A DNA stretch of 64,000 nt from CAZICM01 sp964537685 (lineage in GTDB: Bacteria; Myxococcota_A; Polyangia; Polyangiales; Polyangiaceae): NCBI GenBank assembly GCA_964537685.1, contig CAZICM010000013.1:1-64000 (forward strand), read 5' to 3'. The notes under the pieces are model-generated. The model saw only the letters and a list, made by a program, of their open reading frames with translations. It made no database searches and was not told where the DNA came from. Numbering within the stretch: position 1 is the stretch's first letter; each line of letters opens with the position of its first letter. Made by a program: the position numbers and the translations under genes. Shown here one piece after another: positions 46,201 through 54,965 of this stretch.

Positions 46201-48930
46201 TTCCAAACCCGCGAAGAGAACGGCATTCTCCTTGGCACCGTCGAATACCTGTATGAAAACAAATACATCCATGTCATCGCCGCGCATGTGATGCACGACC
46301 GCTGCGCCCAGGCGCTTCACGAAGCGGCCCAATTCGCCAAAACGCTGCCCGCCGATCACGATGTTGTCATCGATATCTTCACATTCCAACCCATGCCCCT
46401 GGGCGATCTCGATACCAAAGCCGCCGGCCTCCTGGAGCAGATTCGAAAAATACCCTTTGAACGCCGAATGAGACGCGTCGTGATCGCGGCCACCGGGCTC
46501 GATAGAGAGGCAGGCCCCTATGCCCGGAATATCCAGCACTTCACGTTCAGGCCGGTCTCATCAGGAGAAAACACCGGCTATTCCGAGGAAAAACATGTGC
46601 GCGGCCTCCACCCCATGATGGCAAAACGCCTTCATTTCTGGAGATTCTCACGCTTTGCCATCGAACGCCTGCCCTCCGCGGAAGACCTCTACTTTTTCCG
46701 GGGGGTGGCCCATGATAATCCCAAAGATGAACGCCTCTTCGCGCTCGCCGAAGTCCGCGATTTAACTGCTATTCGGGATAAATCAGGACGGGTTATCGCA
46801 TTACCCCATATCGAACGCCTACTCATCGAGGCCCTTGCCTCCATCCGCCGTTTCCAAAGCAGCCGGGCCCCCAAAGACCGCCTCCATTGGAACCGGGTCA
46901 AACTCTTGGTTTGGCCCCCTCTCATGCTCTCTCCGGATGAACTGGACGATCTTATCCACCGCCTCGCCCCCGCAACGGAAGGGCTTGGGCTGGAGCGCGT
47001 CATGGTTCGCGCCCGCATGCCCAATCCCCGCACGGGAGAGCTCGAAGACAAGGTGATCGACATCTTCAACCTCGGAGGCAAGGGCGTCACCCTGCGCTTC
47101 CGCGACCCCCCCACCGAACCCATTCAACCCCTGAGCCCCTATACCCAAAAAGTCGTGCGCCTGCGCCAAATGGGCATGAATTACCCCTACGAGCTGCTCT
47201 CCCAGCTCGCTTCCCCCACCGAAGGCACCCACGGCGACTTCCCTCCGGGAGAATTTATCGAGCACGAACTCGCGGAGGATGGGGAAAACCTGGTGCCCGT
47301 TAAACGAAATCCAGGCGAAAACAAGGCCAATATCGTGGTGGGGCTCATTAAGAACTTCACCTCAAAAGTGCCCGAGGGAATGACCCGCGTCATTTTACTG
47401 GGAGACCCAAGCAAAGACATGGGAGCGCTTGCGGAAGGCGAATGCCGCCGTATCAACGCAGCGATTGCCCTTGCCCAAAAGCTCGATGTCCCTCTGGAAT
47501 GGTTTGCCCTGTCCGCCGGCGCGAAAATCTCCATGGAAAGCGGCACCGAAAACATGGACTGGATCGCCCTGGTCCTGCGCCGCCTCATTGAATTCACCCA
47601 GGCCGGAGGCGAGGTCAATATTGTCGTGGATGGCATCAATGTCGGCGCCCAGCCCTACTGGAACGCCGAAGCCACCATGCTCATGCACACCCGCGGCATA
47701 CTCATCATGACCGCCCAGGGAGCCATGGTCCTTACGGGTAAACGGGCCCTCGATTATTCAGGCGGCGTCTCCGCCGAGGATAATTTTGGAATTGGTGGTT
47801 ATGAGCGAATCATGGGTCCAAATGGTCAAGCCCAATACTATGCCGAGGATATCGCAGGTGCAGTCCGTATCCTCTTCAGGCATTATGAGCATACCTACCG
47901 TGTTCCCGGCGAACGCTTTCCCCGGCGCGGACGCACCGAAGACCCCATCCATCGCGACATCTCTTCATTCCCCCATGCCAAAGGAATGGACTTTGCCACC
48001 GTCGGCGAAGTGCTCTCCAACGAAAAGAACGCCGAGCGCAAAAAACCCTTTGATATCCGCTCCATCTTGCGCTCCGTTGTCGATCAGGATCACGCCCCCT
48101 TGGAGCGCTGGTATGGCCAGCGGGGCGCAGAAGTTTCCGTCGTATGGGATGCCCATATCGGCGGCTATCCCGTCTGCCTCCTAGGCATAGAATCCAGACC
48201 TTTACCCCGCCTTGGCTTTAATGCAGGAGATGGCCCCGATCAATGGACAGCGGGAACACTCTTCCCCATCGCCTCCAAAAAAACGGCCAGAGCCATCAAC
48301 AGCGCCAGCAACAACCGCCCCCTCGTGGTCCTCGCCAATCTCTCGGGATTCGACGGCTCCCCCGAATCCATGCGCAACCTCCAACTCGAATACGGCGCCG
48401 AAATCGGCCGCTCGGTCGTCAACTTCAAAGGCCCCATCATCTTCTGCGTCATCTCCCGCTATCACGGCGGAGCCTTCGTTGTCTTCTCCGCCAAACTCAA
48501 CGACCGCATGGAAATCGCCGCCCTCGACGGCACCTATGCCTCCGTCATTGGAGGAGCTCCCGCCGCCGCCGTCGTCTTCACCCGCGAAGTCGAAAAACGC
48601 ACCAAACGCGATGCCCGCGTCGCCGAGCTGGAGAGCGCCCTCGCCCGCGCGGAAGGCCCCGAAAAAGTCCGCCTCGAAGCCCGCTACAACGAAATGTACA
48701 AGCTTGTCAACGCCGAAATGCTCGGCGCCGTCGCCGACGAATTCGACAGCGTCCACACCATCCAGCGCGCCCAGCGGGTCGGCTCCGTTCATCGAATTAT
48801 TGCCCCCACCCAGCTCCGTTCCTACCTCGCCGACGCCATCGAAAGGGGAATACACCGCGAATTAGAGAGCCTTCCAAAAATCCCAGCCTTGGCTTTGGAA
48901 GATGCTCTCCCCCCTTCCCGTGTTGATTAA
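43294..48930 (+). CDS. Single-chain, eukaryote-type acetyl-CoA (acyl-CoA) carboxylase: BC-BCCP-central-CT
   Basis: A 1878-aa multidomain biotin carboxylase. Residues 1-470 are biotin carboxylase (VLIVNRGEAAMRF; ATP-grasp loop ATAGGGGRGIRRV near 180; EVNARLQVEHPVTE near 306). A biotin carrier domain holds Lys629 in LEAMKMEIE. A central region of about 600 residues resembles the non-catalytic AC part of eukaryotic ACC. The C-terminal 570 residues (from GTHGDFPPGEF near 1310) form both halves of the carboxyltransferase (LSAGAKISMESG, GISAE-like GGVSAEDNFGIGGYE, ANLSGFDGSPESM). Bacteria normally use separate AccABCD subunits; this order is that of eukaryotic ACC, though shorter. The ATG at 43294, 10 bp after the synthase stop and preceded by TAGGAAAA, gives the proper BC N-terminus. 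Inferred role: dedicated malonyl-CoA supply to the synthase. Confidence 0.9.
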   Translation: MKIAFQRVLIVNRGEAAMRFIAAARELNREYNAGIRCIALYTDSDIKSMFVREADETFHLGPATFVDPKDGERKSTYLDLDRLREAILQTRAQAVWVGWGFVAEMAAFADLCADLGVVFIGPSGAVMRKLGDKISSKLVAEQVGVPVVAWSSGPVHTLDEALAHAQLLGFPLLIKATAGGGGRGIRRVRSELELAEALESARNEALHAFGNATVFMESMLTGARHIEVQAIADAHGNAWAVGVRDCTVQRRNQKVIEEAPSPALTPAQDREFREAAVRLIQAVGYTNAGTVEFLYESSTKRYAFMEVNARLQVEHPVTEATTGLDMVKLQIHVASGGTLEGSPPETQGHAIEVRLCAEDPERAFAPAPGTFERFRVPTGPGLRIDTGFDQGDTVAPEFDSMVAKLIAYGRNRAEALARLRRGLAESAITLQGGITNKGFLLQLLGRPEIISGEVDIGWLDRLVATGEHQCIQCAEVALLHTAIHTYEQEANLDKQRLFRSALRGRPEVESSPSRRIDLHYRGHDYTLEVRRLALRRFLVTVDGNELEVTLELLGRGETRLLIGSKRFRVLTSSQGTNHLVEVDGIPHRISSDRGGIIRSPLPAVVVSMNVSPGDEVVRGSRLCVLEAMKMEIELRAETKGRVHEVLVGTNIQVPPGTPLLIIEASDAHEETHGQTRIQFDELINTAPPSVAALWRTHLAELRSLVLGYDVDSRSLRRILTLHGSLSYDASPSDPRLWRHEHEILRIFVDVLTLFHRRPVGPEDIDDHRLSTGEYFLTYLRDLGAEGEGLPPKFIDKLRRALQHYGIENLKRSPELEEGLYRIFKTHLRREEQLPMIYGLLQRRLDNMAQLRPLADDTFAELLERLIADTHGELQRLNELAREVRFQYNERPLLETVRQQAYHQAEDHLRALTQPLEPIEIRKHISSLVACPQPLTSFLSRRLPDAPLAFQKVLLEVIVSRYYRIRKLGEFQTREENGILLGTVEYLYENKYIHVIAAHVMHDRCAQALHEAAQFAKTLPADHDVVIDIFTFQPMPLGDLDTKAAGLLEQIRKIPFERRMRRVVIAATGLDREAGPYARNIQHFTFRPVSSGENTGYSEEKHVRGLHPMMAKRLHFWRFSRFAIERLPSAEDLYFFRGVAHDNPKDERLFALAEVRDLTAIRDKSGRVIALPHIERLLIEALASIRRFQSSRAPKDRLHWNRVKLLVWPPLMLSPDELDDLIHRLAPATEGLGLERVMVRARMPNPRTGELEDKVIDIFNLGGKGVTLRFRDPPTEPIQPLSPYTQKVVRLRQMGMNYPYELLSQLASPTEGTHGDFPPGEFIEHELAEDGENLVPVKRNPGENKANIVVGLIKNFTSKVPEGMTRVILLGDPSKDMGALAEGECRRINAAIALAQKLDVPLEWFALSAGAKISMESGTENMDWIALVLRRLIEFTQAGGEVNIVVDGINVGAQPYWNAEATMLMHTRGILIMTAQGAMVLTGKRALDYSGGVSAEDNFGIGGYERIMGPNGQAQYYAEDIAGAVRILFRHYEHTYRVPGERFPRRGRTEDPIHRDISSFPHAKGMDFATVGEVLSNEKNAERKKPFDIRSILRSVVDQDHAPLERWYGQRGAEVSVVWDAHIGGYPVCLLGIESRPLPRLGFNAGDGPDQWTAGTLFPIASKKTARAINSASNNRPLVVLANLSGFDGSPESMRNLQLEYGAEIGRSVVNFKGPIIFCVISRYHGGAFVVFSAKLNDRMEIAALDGTYASVIGGAPAAAVVFTREVEKRTKRDARVAELESALARAEGPEKVRLEARYNEMYKLVNAEMLGAVADEFDSVHTIQRAQRVGSVHRIIAPTQLRSYLADAIERGIHRELESLPKIPALALEDALPPSRVD

Positions 48931-49621
48931 TCCCTCCCTGCCCATTCTCCTGGGTAGCCGCGCATGGGATGAAGTGCCCGAGGACAATACTTGGCTTAGC
49001 CCCCAAGAACAAGCCCTGCTTGAACGCTTAAAGACCCAAACCCGCCGCCAACACCATCGGCTTGGACGCTGGACCGCCAAACAACTGATCTGCGAAACCC
49101 TACAACTCCTCCCTTCCCCGGAACACCTCCAGCACATCGAAATTATCGCCGACAAAGACGGCGCTCCATGGGCTTTCCTCGATGGAACAGCCCTCGATCT
49201 CAACCTATCCATCAGCCACCGAAAACACCGCGCCCTCAGCGCCATCAGCCCCTCCAGCCTACATATCGGCTGCGATATCGAATGGATTGAACCCCGATCT
49301 CAGGCTTTTGTATCGGATTTCTTCACCCCCGAGGAATGCCAAAACACCTTCGCCTCCAACCAGTTCGCCCTCATGGCCAATCTAATCTGGAGCGCCAAAG
49401 AAAGCACCCTCAAAGCCCAGCGCGTCGGCTTAAGCCGCGATACCAAAGAACTTTGCGTCAAAACCCCTCTCCCATTCCCTCCAAACCCCCAACAATGGCA
49501 TCCCCTCAGCGTTACCGATTTGGTCCATTCCACCATCTATCATGGTGCATTCATCCAGAGCGGCGGATTCATACTCACCTTTAGCAGCAACTCCCCCAAA
49601 CCCCTGCCCCTGATCCCCTGA
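48902..49621 (+). CDS. Sfp-type 4'-phosphopantetheinyl transferase
   Basis: A 239-aa enzyme that transfers the phosphopantetheine arm of CoA to carrier domains. The P-pant transferase motifs are intact: GCDIEW with metal ligands Asp125 and Glu127, and WSAKESTLKA with Lys166 and Glu167. A preceding ISHRKHRALSAIS corresponds to the CoA-binding SHS-like motif. Length matches the Sfp/AcpT group. Its start lies 29 bp inside the end of the carboxylase gene, so translation is probably coupled. It most likely activates the ACP repeats of the synthase two genes upstream and may serve the cell's other carriers too. Confidence 0.92.
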   Translation: MLSPLPVLINPSLPILLGSRAWDEVPEDNTWLSPQEQALLERLKTQTRRQHHRLGRWTAKQLICETLQLLPSPEHLQHIEIIADKDGAPWAFLDGTALDLNLSISHRKHRALSAISPSSLHIGCDIEWIEPRSQAFVSDFFTPEECQNTFASNQFALMANLIWSAKESTLKAQRVGLSRDTKELCVKTPLPFPPNPQQWHPLSVTDLVHSTIYHGAFIQSGGFILTFSSNSPKPLPLIP

Positions 49622-49803
49622 TCACACAGAGCGGCCTTCCATTCGCATACCCGAACCCCTCCTGTCGTGATTTGGATACAGCCTTCCAAGACCTGATGTG
49701 AAAACGGCACCACACTGTGCCTTCCCACCCCTGGATAAACCCCCAAAATCCAGCCAATTCGCACCAATTCCCGATGGTATAAGCCTTGCTCCGCCCTCCC
49801 ATC

Positions 49804-50856
49804 ATGAACACGCAATCCCTTACGTTAAACCGCCGTTCCAACATCGTTCTCGCCCTGCTCACCCTGTTCGCCCTCGAAGGCGCCGGCTGCGTTTCTGGAT
49901 GCAGCGACGGCGAACCCCCCTCCGAATCGGTCGACCACCGGCTGGGCGTCAACAAAAAAGTCCGCTTTGTAGGCGGAGGCTGCTCGGGTTCCGATTCCGT
50001 CATCATGCCCATCGGCGCCAAAGACACCCTCACCATCGAAGCGGCCAACGAAAATATCCAGCTCCCCGCGGATTTAAACCCTCAAAGCTCCGATCCCAGC
50101 GTCATCTCCGTCACCCCCGGCACATCTCCCCTCACCATCGACATGATGGCCCACAAAGCCGGCAAAACCGACATCGAACTCATGAGCTCCGGCCAGCGCT
50201 TCGACTACCTCACCTTCTTTGCCGAGCCTGCAAAAAGCGTTGTATTCACCGCCGAACCCGCCGTCCTCGCGGGCGGACTCCTAGGCTTGGGCATCAGCGA
50301 TGTCTACGGCTCCTGCGGCAACGAAAGTTGCCCCATGTTTGGCCATAGCTTTGTCCAATGGTCGACCAACCCCGGCGGCGCCCTTAGCTTGATTCAAGAC
50401 GAGCAGCGAATCGCCCGCTTCAGCGGAGGAACCATGCCTCTAAACGCAGAAATCATCGGCAAAGAGCCTTCCCTTGGGGGAGAGCTTGTACGCCATCCCA
50501 TAGAAATTGTCGACCCCACCACCGTCACCGAAATCTCCGGCGAATTGATCATCCCCGCCAGCTCTGACCAAGAAAAAGAACAAATTCTTCCCTTCCCCGC
50601 CACGGTCAAGGCCAATTCCAACTTCTATGTCCGGGTGCTTGGCACTCGCCAGGGCAAATCCTCCGTCGCCATTTCCAGACACGATATCGTATGGACCGTC
50701 CCGATGGGCCTAATCCAATTATCTCAAATTGAACCGGCCGACACCGTAGCCGAAGCCTTTAGCGCCGACGCCACACCAGGCGATTTTGGCCTGAAAGTCA
50801 GCGTTGCCCTGCTCGCCAACAAAGAACAAACGTTTAATATTAAAGTCGTTCCCTAA
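49804..50856 (+). CDS. Lipoprotein of unknown function, Ig-like
   Basis: A 350-aa predicted lipoprotein. MNTQSLTLNRRSNIVLALL begins a signal peptide leading to ALEGAGC with further Cys residues nearby (CVSGC). The body is beta-rich with repeated Ig-like strand patterns (PIGAKDTLTIEAANENIQL, SDPSVISVTPGTSPLTIDM, HKAGKTDIELM), resembling bacterial Ig-like domain 2. No enzyme motif is seen. The frame is open to 49786, but 49804 suits the signal peptide better. It begins 182 bp after the PPTase gene, a gap with no recognised feature, so it is probably a separate transcription unit. Confidence 0.7.
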   Translation: MNTQSLTLNRRSNIVLALLTLFALEGAGCVSGCSDGEPPSESVDHRLGVNKKVRFVGGGCSGSDSVIMPIGAKDTLTIEAANENIQLPADLNPQSSDPSVISVTPGTSPLTIDMMAHKAGKTDIELMSSGQRFDYLTFFAEPAKSVVFTAEPAVLAGGLLGLGISDVYGSCGNESCPMFGHSFVQWSTNPGGALSLIQDEQRIARFSGGTMPLNAEIIGKEPSLGGELVRHPIEIVDPTTVTEISGELIIPASSDQEKEQILPFPATVKANSNFYVRVLGTRQGKSSVAISRHDIVWTVPMGLIQLSQIEPADTVAEAFSADATPGDFGLKVSVALLANKEQTFNIKVVP

Positions 50857-50913
50857 AGCATTTCTCTCTAAAAACTTTCCCTTTCGCGCCGTACACCTCT
50901 ATGCTCGGCGCCT

Positions 50914-52896
50914 ATGAGCCAACACCCCTTCCTCCGCCGGCACATCTACCCCATCAGCATAGGCTTTACCCTCGCGCTATGCGCATGCGACAACCCCAAC
51001 GCCATCCCCTCACCACCTCCCCTGCCCCCAGCACCCGCCCACCCAAACCCCGCCTCCACATCAGCCCCCGACGACGAACTCGGCACCTTCATTCGATCCC
51101 GCTATACCAAGTTTGAATACCGCATCCCCATGCGCGATGGTATCCACTTATATACCCAAGTCTATATCCCCAACGACGCAAGCCCCAGCCGCCGCTACCC
51201 ATTCCTCTTGCTCCGCACCCCCTACAGCATCTCCCCCTATGGCGCCGACCGCTATACCAATCAGCGGATCCGCCAAGACTTTGCCCGCGAAGGTTTTATG
51301 TTTACCTTCCAGGATGTAAGAGGACGCGGTGCCTCCGAAGGCGAATATGTGCATGTACGCCCTCACAATCCCAATAAACAACCCACCGACACCGACGAAA
51401 GCACCGATACCTACGATACCCTTGAATGGCTTATCAACAATATCCCGCATCACAATGGCAAGGCAGGCATGTGGGGAATCTCCTATCCAGGCTTCTATAC
51501 AGCGGCAGGCTCCATCGATAGCCATCCAGCCCTCGCCGCCGTATCGCCCCAAGCCCCAATCGCCGACTGGTTTATCGGCGACGACGCCCATCACCACGGC
51601 GCCTTCTCCCTTCTTTTATCCTTTGGATTCTTCTACGGCACCGACGTACCCCGCCCCAAACCCACCCAGCCCGAAGACTGGAAACCCTTTTCCTTTCCTA
51701 CCCCCGACGGCTATCGCTTCTATCTCGGCCTAGGCCCGCTCAATGAAGTCGAAACCACGCATTACAAAGCCGAACGCGCCTTCTGGAAAGATCTCGTCCA
51801 GCATCCCAACTACGATAGCTTCTGGAAGGCTAGAACGCTCCTTCCCCATCTCAAATCGATAAAAGCCGCCGTCCTTACCGTGGGCGGCTGGTTCGATATG
51901 GAAGATCTCTATGGCACCCTAGCAACCTACCGAAGCATCGAACAGCAAAATCCCAAAATCCAAAACACCCTAATCATGGGTCCCTGGCTTCACGGCGGAT
52001 GGTCGGGAAATGGCGGCAACAGCTTGGCCGACGAAGAATTTGGCTTCGCCACCGCCAATATCTATCATGAAAAAGAATTAGCCTTTTTTAAACATCACCT
52101 CAAAGACGGCCCCGATCCTCAATTACCCGAAGCTTGGGTCTTTGAAACAGGCGCCAACCGCTTTCGAAGCTTTGATACATGGCCTCCCGCCGGGCTTACC
52201 AAAACCCGATTCCATATCCGCGAAAACGGCCTGCTCTCCACCGAATCCCCGCCCAATACCGAATCCCAGCGCGAAGAATTTATCAGCGACCCCAATAAAC
52301 CCGTGCCCTATTCCCAAAATCTATCCCCAAGCCGCGTAAAAGACTGGCTCGCCGAAGACCAGCGCTTTGCCGCCATGAGACCCGATGTTATCGTCTATGA
52401 AAGCGAACCCCTGGAAAACGATATGACCATCGCCGGCCCCCTATCCGCCGAGCTATGGGTCAGCACCACAGGAACCGATGCCGATTGGATTGTAAAACTC
52501 TGCGATGAATATCCGCCCTCTGTACCCGGATTCTCAAAGGAAGACGAGAAAGCAGGCAAAAAGAACCGCGGAATGCAGCAATCCCTGATCCGGGGAGAAA
52601 TCTTTAGGGGACGCTTTAGAGACAGCTATGAAACGCCCAAACCCTTTATACCCGGCGAAATAACCCGCCTTCAATTCGCCATGCCCGATGTCTTTCATAC
52701 CTTCCGAAGAGGGCATAGACTCGTCCTGCATATCCAGTCGACCTGGTTCCCCTTCTTCGACCGGAATCCACAGAAATTTGTGCCCAATATCTTCGAAGCC
52801 AAACCCGCCGATTTTATCAAGGCCACCCATACCCTCTATAGAGCCAAGGATATGCCCAGCGGAATCGACGTTTTTGTATTGCCCGGGCAGCCCTAA
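50914..52896 (+). CDS. CocE/NonD-family hydrolase (S15 peptidase-like) lipoprotein
   Basis: A 660-aa exported serine hydrolase. The signal peptide ends LALCAC, followed by a Pro-rich linker. The alpha/beta hydrolase core carries the nucleophile Ser190 in GISYPG, preceded by FQDVRGRGASEGEY, a typical CocE/Xaa-Pro-dipeptidase motif. The C-terminal jelly-roll domain (ELWVSTTGTDADWIVKLCDEYP, RLVLHIQSTWFPFFDRNP) matches the X-Pro dipeptidyl-peptidase C-terminal fold. Such enzymes cleave acyl esters, amides or proline-containing peptides; the substrate is not predictable here. The gene converges with the small minus-strand gene at 52893 with a 4-bp overlap. Confidence 0.9.
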   Translation: MSQHPFLRRHIYPISIGFTLALCACDNPNAIPSPPPLPPAPAHPNPASTSAPDDELGTFIRSRYTKFEYRIPMRDGIHLYTQVYIPNDASPSRRYPFLLLRTPYSISPYGADRYTNQRIRQDFAREGFMFTFQDVRGRGASEGEYVHVRPHNPNKQPTDTDESTDTYDTLEWLINNIPHHNGKAGMWGISYPGFYTAAGSIDSHPALAAVSPQAPIADWFIGDDAHHHGAFSLLLSFGFFYGTDVPRPKPTQPEDWKPFSFPTPDGYRFYLGLGPLNEVETTHYKAERAFWKDLVQHPNYDSFWKARTLLPHLKSIKAAVLTVGGWFDMEDLYGTLATYRSIEQQNPKIQNTLIMGPWLHGGWSGNGGNSLADEEFGFATANIYHEKELAFFKHHLKDGPDPQLPEAWVFETGANRFRSFDTWPPAGLTKTRFHIRENGLLSTESPPNTESQREEFISDPNKPVPYSQNLSPSRVKDWLAEDQRFAAMRPDVIVYESEPLENDMTIAGPLSAELWVSTTGTDADWIVKLCDEYPPSVPGFSKEDEKAGKKNRGMQQSLIRGEIFRGRFRDSYETPKPFIPGEITRLQFAMPDVFHTFRRGHRLVLHIQSTWFPFFDRNPQKFVPNIFEAKPADFIKATHTLYRAKDMPSGIDVFVLPGQP

Positions 52897-53231
52897 CCCA
52901 CCTTCACCCGCGCCTCGCCAAATTGCCGGCCATTCACCGAACGCACCTCAATCCGGTACGTCCCCACCACCGACACCGAAAACTCGACGGGAGGCGGACT
53001 TTGAGGCGCGCCCGTCGGAGGATCGCGCACCAAGGTCTCCAAAATCTTTGAACCCGAAGGCGAAAACACCTTCAGCGAATAGGGCGGTATCGACGTGCCC
53101 TCGGGCACGAAGGTGATAAACACCCGATCGCCCACATCAATTTTATCGAAAAAGGGAATGCTTCCCCGCCCCGAATAGGTGCTTGGGTGACAGAAAATCT
53201 CGATATCGCCTGAGCTCTGTACGGTTGTCAT
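52893..53231 (-). CDS. Hypothetical 112-aa beta-sandwich-like protein
   Basis: Not recognised as a named family. The sequence is beta-rich (DRVFITFVPEGTSIPPYSLKVFSP, EFSVSVVGTYRIEVRSVNG) and resembles a single pre-peptidase or Ig-like domain without a signal peptide. Conserved-looking Gly/Tyr residues at the C-terminal strand (GTYRIEV) support a folded domain. It is transcribed away from the HAD-lipoprotein gene, with 225 bp between them. That region contains a short inverted repeat (53274-53288) and AT-rich sequence, but no clear promoter. Confidence 0.6.
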   Translation of the reverse strand: MTTVQSSGDIEIFCHPSTYSGRGSIPFFDKIDVGDRVFITFVPEGTSIPPYSLKVFSPSGSKILETLVRDPPTGAPQSPPPVEFSVSVVGTYRIEVRSVNGRQFGEARVKVG

Positions 53232-53456
53232 CGTCCGCCCGCAAAAAAGAACACTTTTTAAAGCTTGTCAAGAGGATTTTTTAAATCCGCCCTCGCCCTC
53301 CCGCACCCCCGTTCACCTCCATCGGATGACGGCCCACACCATACCAACGATTGAAGCAAAAAATTCTTAAAAGGCCGATTCTATCGAATGTGTTCCACTG
53401 GCCTAAACCCTGCTACATTGCCGCCTGGCAACTAGGCCAAACACAGAGGTATTGCA

Positions 53457-54893
53457 ATGAAGACTATCTTGACGCATACAAGCACGGCTTTCTTGGCATG
53501 TATGGCCTTGGGGATGGCTATCACAGCGGCCGCGTGCGGCGACGACAGCGGAACATCCTCGAGCACCACAAGCACAAGCTCAAGCTCCGGCGGCACGGCG
53601 GGCGGCGGCGGAACCAACAATACCGGCGGAAGCGGAGGTATGAGCGGCGGCACCGGAGGCGCGGGCGGCGGTATGATGGGCGCGCCCAATCTCGACCCGG
53701 CCTTTGCGTGGTATGGCGACAACATCAAAACACTGGACGGCTTTATCGATGAAGTCGGCGTAAATTCACCAACCTACGACGATAACAACAAGCCTGTCGC
53801 CATCTTCGACTGGGATAATACCGTCATCAAAAACGATATCGGCGACCTGGTCACATTCTGGATGCTCAACAACGATAAAATCATCCAGCCGCCAAATAAA
53901 AACTGGGCTGTCACAAGCCAATTCCTAACCACCGAAGCGACGACGGCGCTATCGCTCGCCTGCGACTCCCTCGCGGACGCCGGCATGCCTCTGCCCACCT
54001 CCACCAACGCAACGTGCGCGGACGAAATTGTCTCCGTTTACTACGACGGCAAGACCACCAAGAACGAAGCCGCGTTTGCAGGATGGAACTTCCGCCGTAT
54101 GGAACCCGCCTACGGCTGGACGGCCCAGCTTCAAGCGGGCTATACGCCGGCCGAAGTCAAAGACTTCGGCAAACAGGCCCTGGAAGCGGCGTTAGCGGCC
54201 AACGAAGGCGATACCCAAAGCGTCGGAACCCGGACCATGAACGCCTGGACCCGCGTTTACGATCAAATTGGCGACCTCATCAGCGTCATGCAAGCCAACG
54301 GCTTGGATGTATGGGTGGTCTCGGCCTCGTCCCAGCCCATTGTCGAAGCCTTTGCCGAGAAGGTGAATATCGCGGCCGACCATGTAATCGGCATCCGCAA
54401 TGTCATCGATGCCAACGGCAAGCTCGACTATAACTTCCAAGGCTGCGGCCCCGTCCCCGATGGCAAAAACGATGGAATGGGCTCCGTCACCGGCAATTCG
54501 ATCATCACCTATATCGACGGCAAACGCTGCTGGATCAATAAAGCCATTTATGGCGACACCACGGCCAATGCCATCAACCAAACCGCCAACCCCAAGCAAA
54601 GGCCGGCCTTTGGCGCGGGCGATTCCGACACCGATATCACCTTCCTCAAGGACGCAACGGGCCTCAAGCTTGTCATCAACCGCAATAAAAACGAATTGAT
54701 GTGCAATGCTTATTATAACGGCGACACCAAATGGATCGTCAATCCGATGTTTATTCAGCCCAAAGCCAAACAGGCCAATCCCTATCCCTGCTCGACCACG
54801 GCCTGCAAAAACGCCGCGGGCACGCCCGGAGCCTGCCTCGATGAAAATGGAAACGTCATTCCCGATCAAGAAGACCTGGTCTTCGGGCCCTAA
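53457..54893 (+). CDS. Exported HAD-superfamily phosphatase lipoprotein
   Basis: A 478-aa lipoprotein: lipobox TAAAC, then a Ser/Thr/Gly-rich linker to about residue 70. The rest is a HAD fold like phosphoserine phosphatases: motif I FDWDNT with nucleophile Asp118 and acid/base Asp120, motif II VVSASSQP, a Lys in WINKAIYG for motif III, and motif IV GAGDSDTDITF. All catalytic residues are present, so activity on a phosphomonoester outside the cytoplasm is likely. Cysteines in the inserted cap (ACDSLADAG, NATCADE) and near the C-terminus may form disulphides. It has its own upstream region of 225 bp and is followed after 72 bp by the lysozyme-like gene. Confidence 0.87.
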   Translation: MKTILTHTSTAFLACMALGMAITAAACGDDSGTSSSTTSTSSSSGGTAGGGGTNNTGGSGGMSGGTGGAGGGMMGAPNLDPAFAWYGDNIKTLDGFIDEVGVNSPTYDDNNKPVAIFDWDNTVIKNDIGDLVTFWMLNNDKIIQPPNKNWAVTSQFLTTEATTALSLACDSLADAGMPLPTSTNATCADEIVSVYYDGKTTKNEAAFAGWNFRRMEPAYGWTAQLQAGYTPAEVKDFGKQALEAALAANEGDTQSVGTRTMNAWTRVYDQIGDLISVMQANGLDVWVVSASSQPIVEAFAEKVNIAADHVIGIRNVIDANGKLDYNFQGCGPVPDGKNDGMGSVTGNSIITYIDGKRCWINKAIYGDTTANAINQTANPKQRPAFGAGDSDTDITFLKDATGLKLVINRNKNELMCNAYYNGDTKWIVNPMFIQPKAKQANPYPCSTTACKNAAGTPGACLDENGNVIPDQEDLVFGP

Positions 54894-54965
54894 AGCCTAA
54901 ATACCGCGCGCTTTCGGCTTGAGAAATCCCACCCAACCCGCTAGCCATGAACGCATCCGCTTCGC

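Noticed and set aside
48202..48926. Long open frames on both strands within the carboxylase and PPTase end
   Set aside because: They are shadows caused by C-rich third positions; their amino-acid content is low-complexity and the carboxyltransferase motifs fix the true frame.
53274..53288. Short inverted repeat GGATTTTTTAAATCC as a terminator
   Set aside because: Arms are only six bases, AT-rich and without a following T-run; it lies upstream of both divergent genes, so termination makes little sense.
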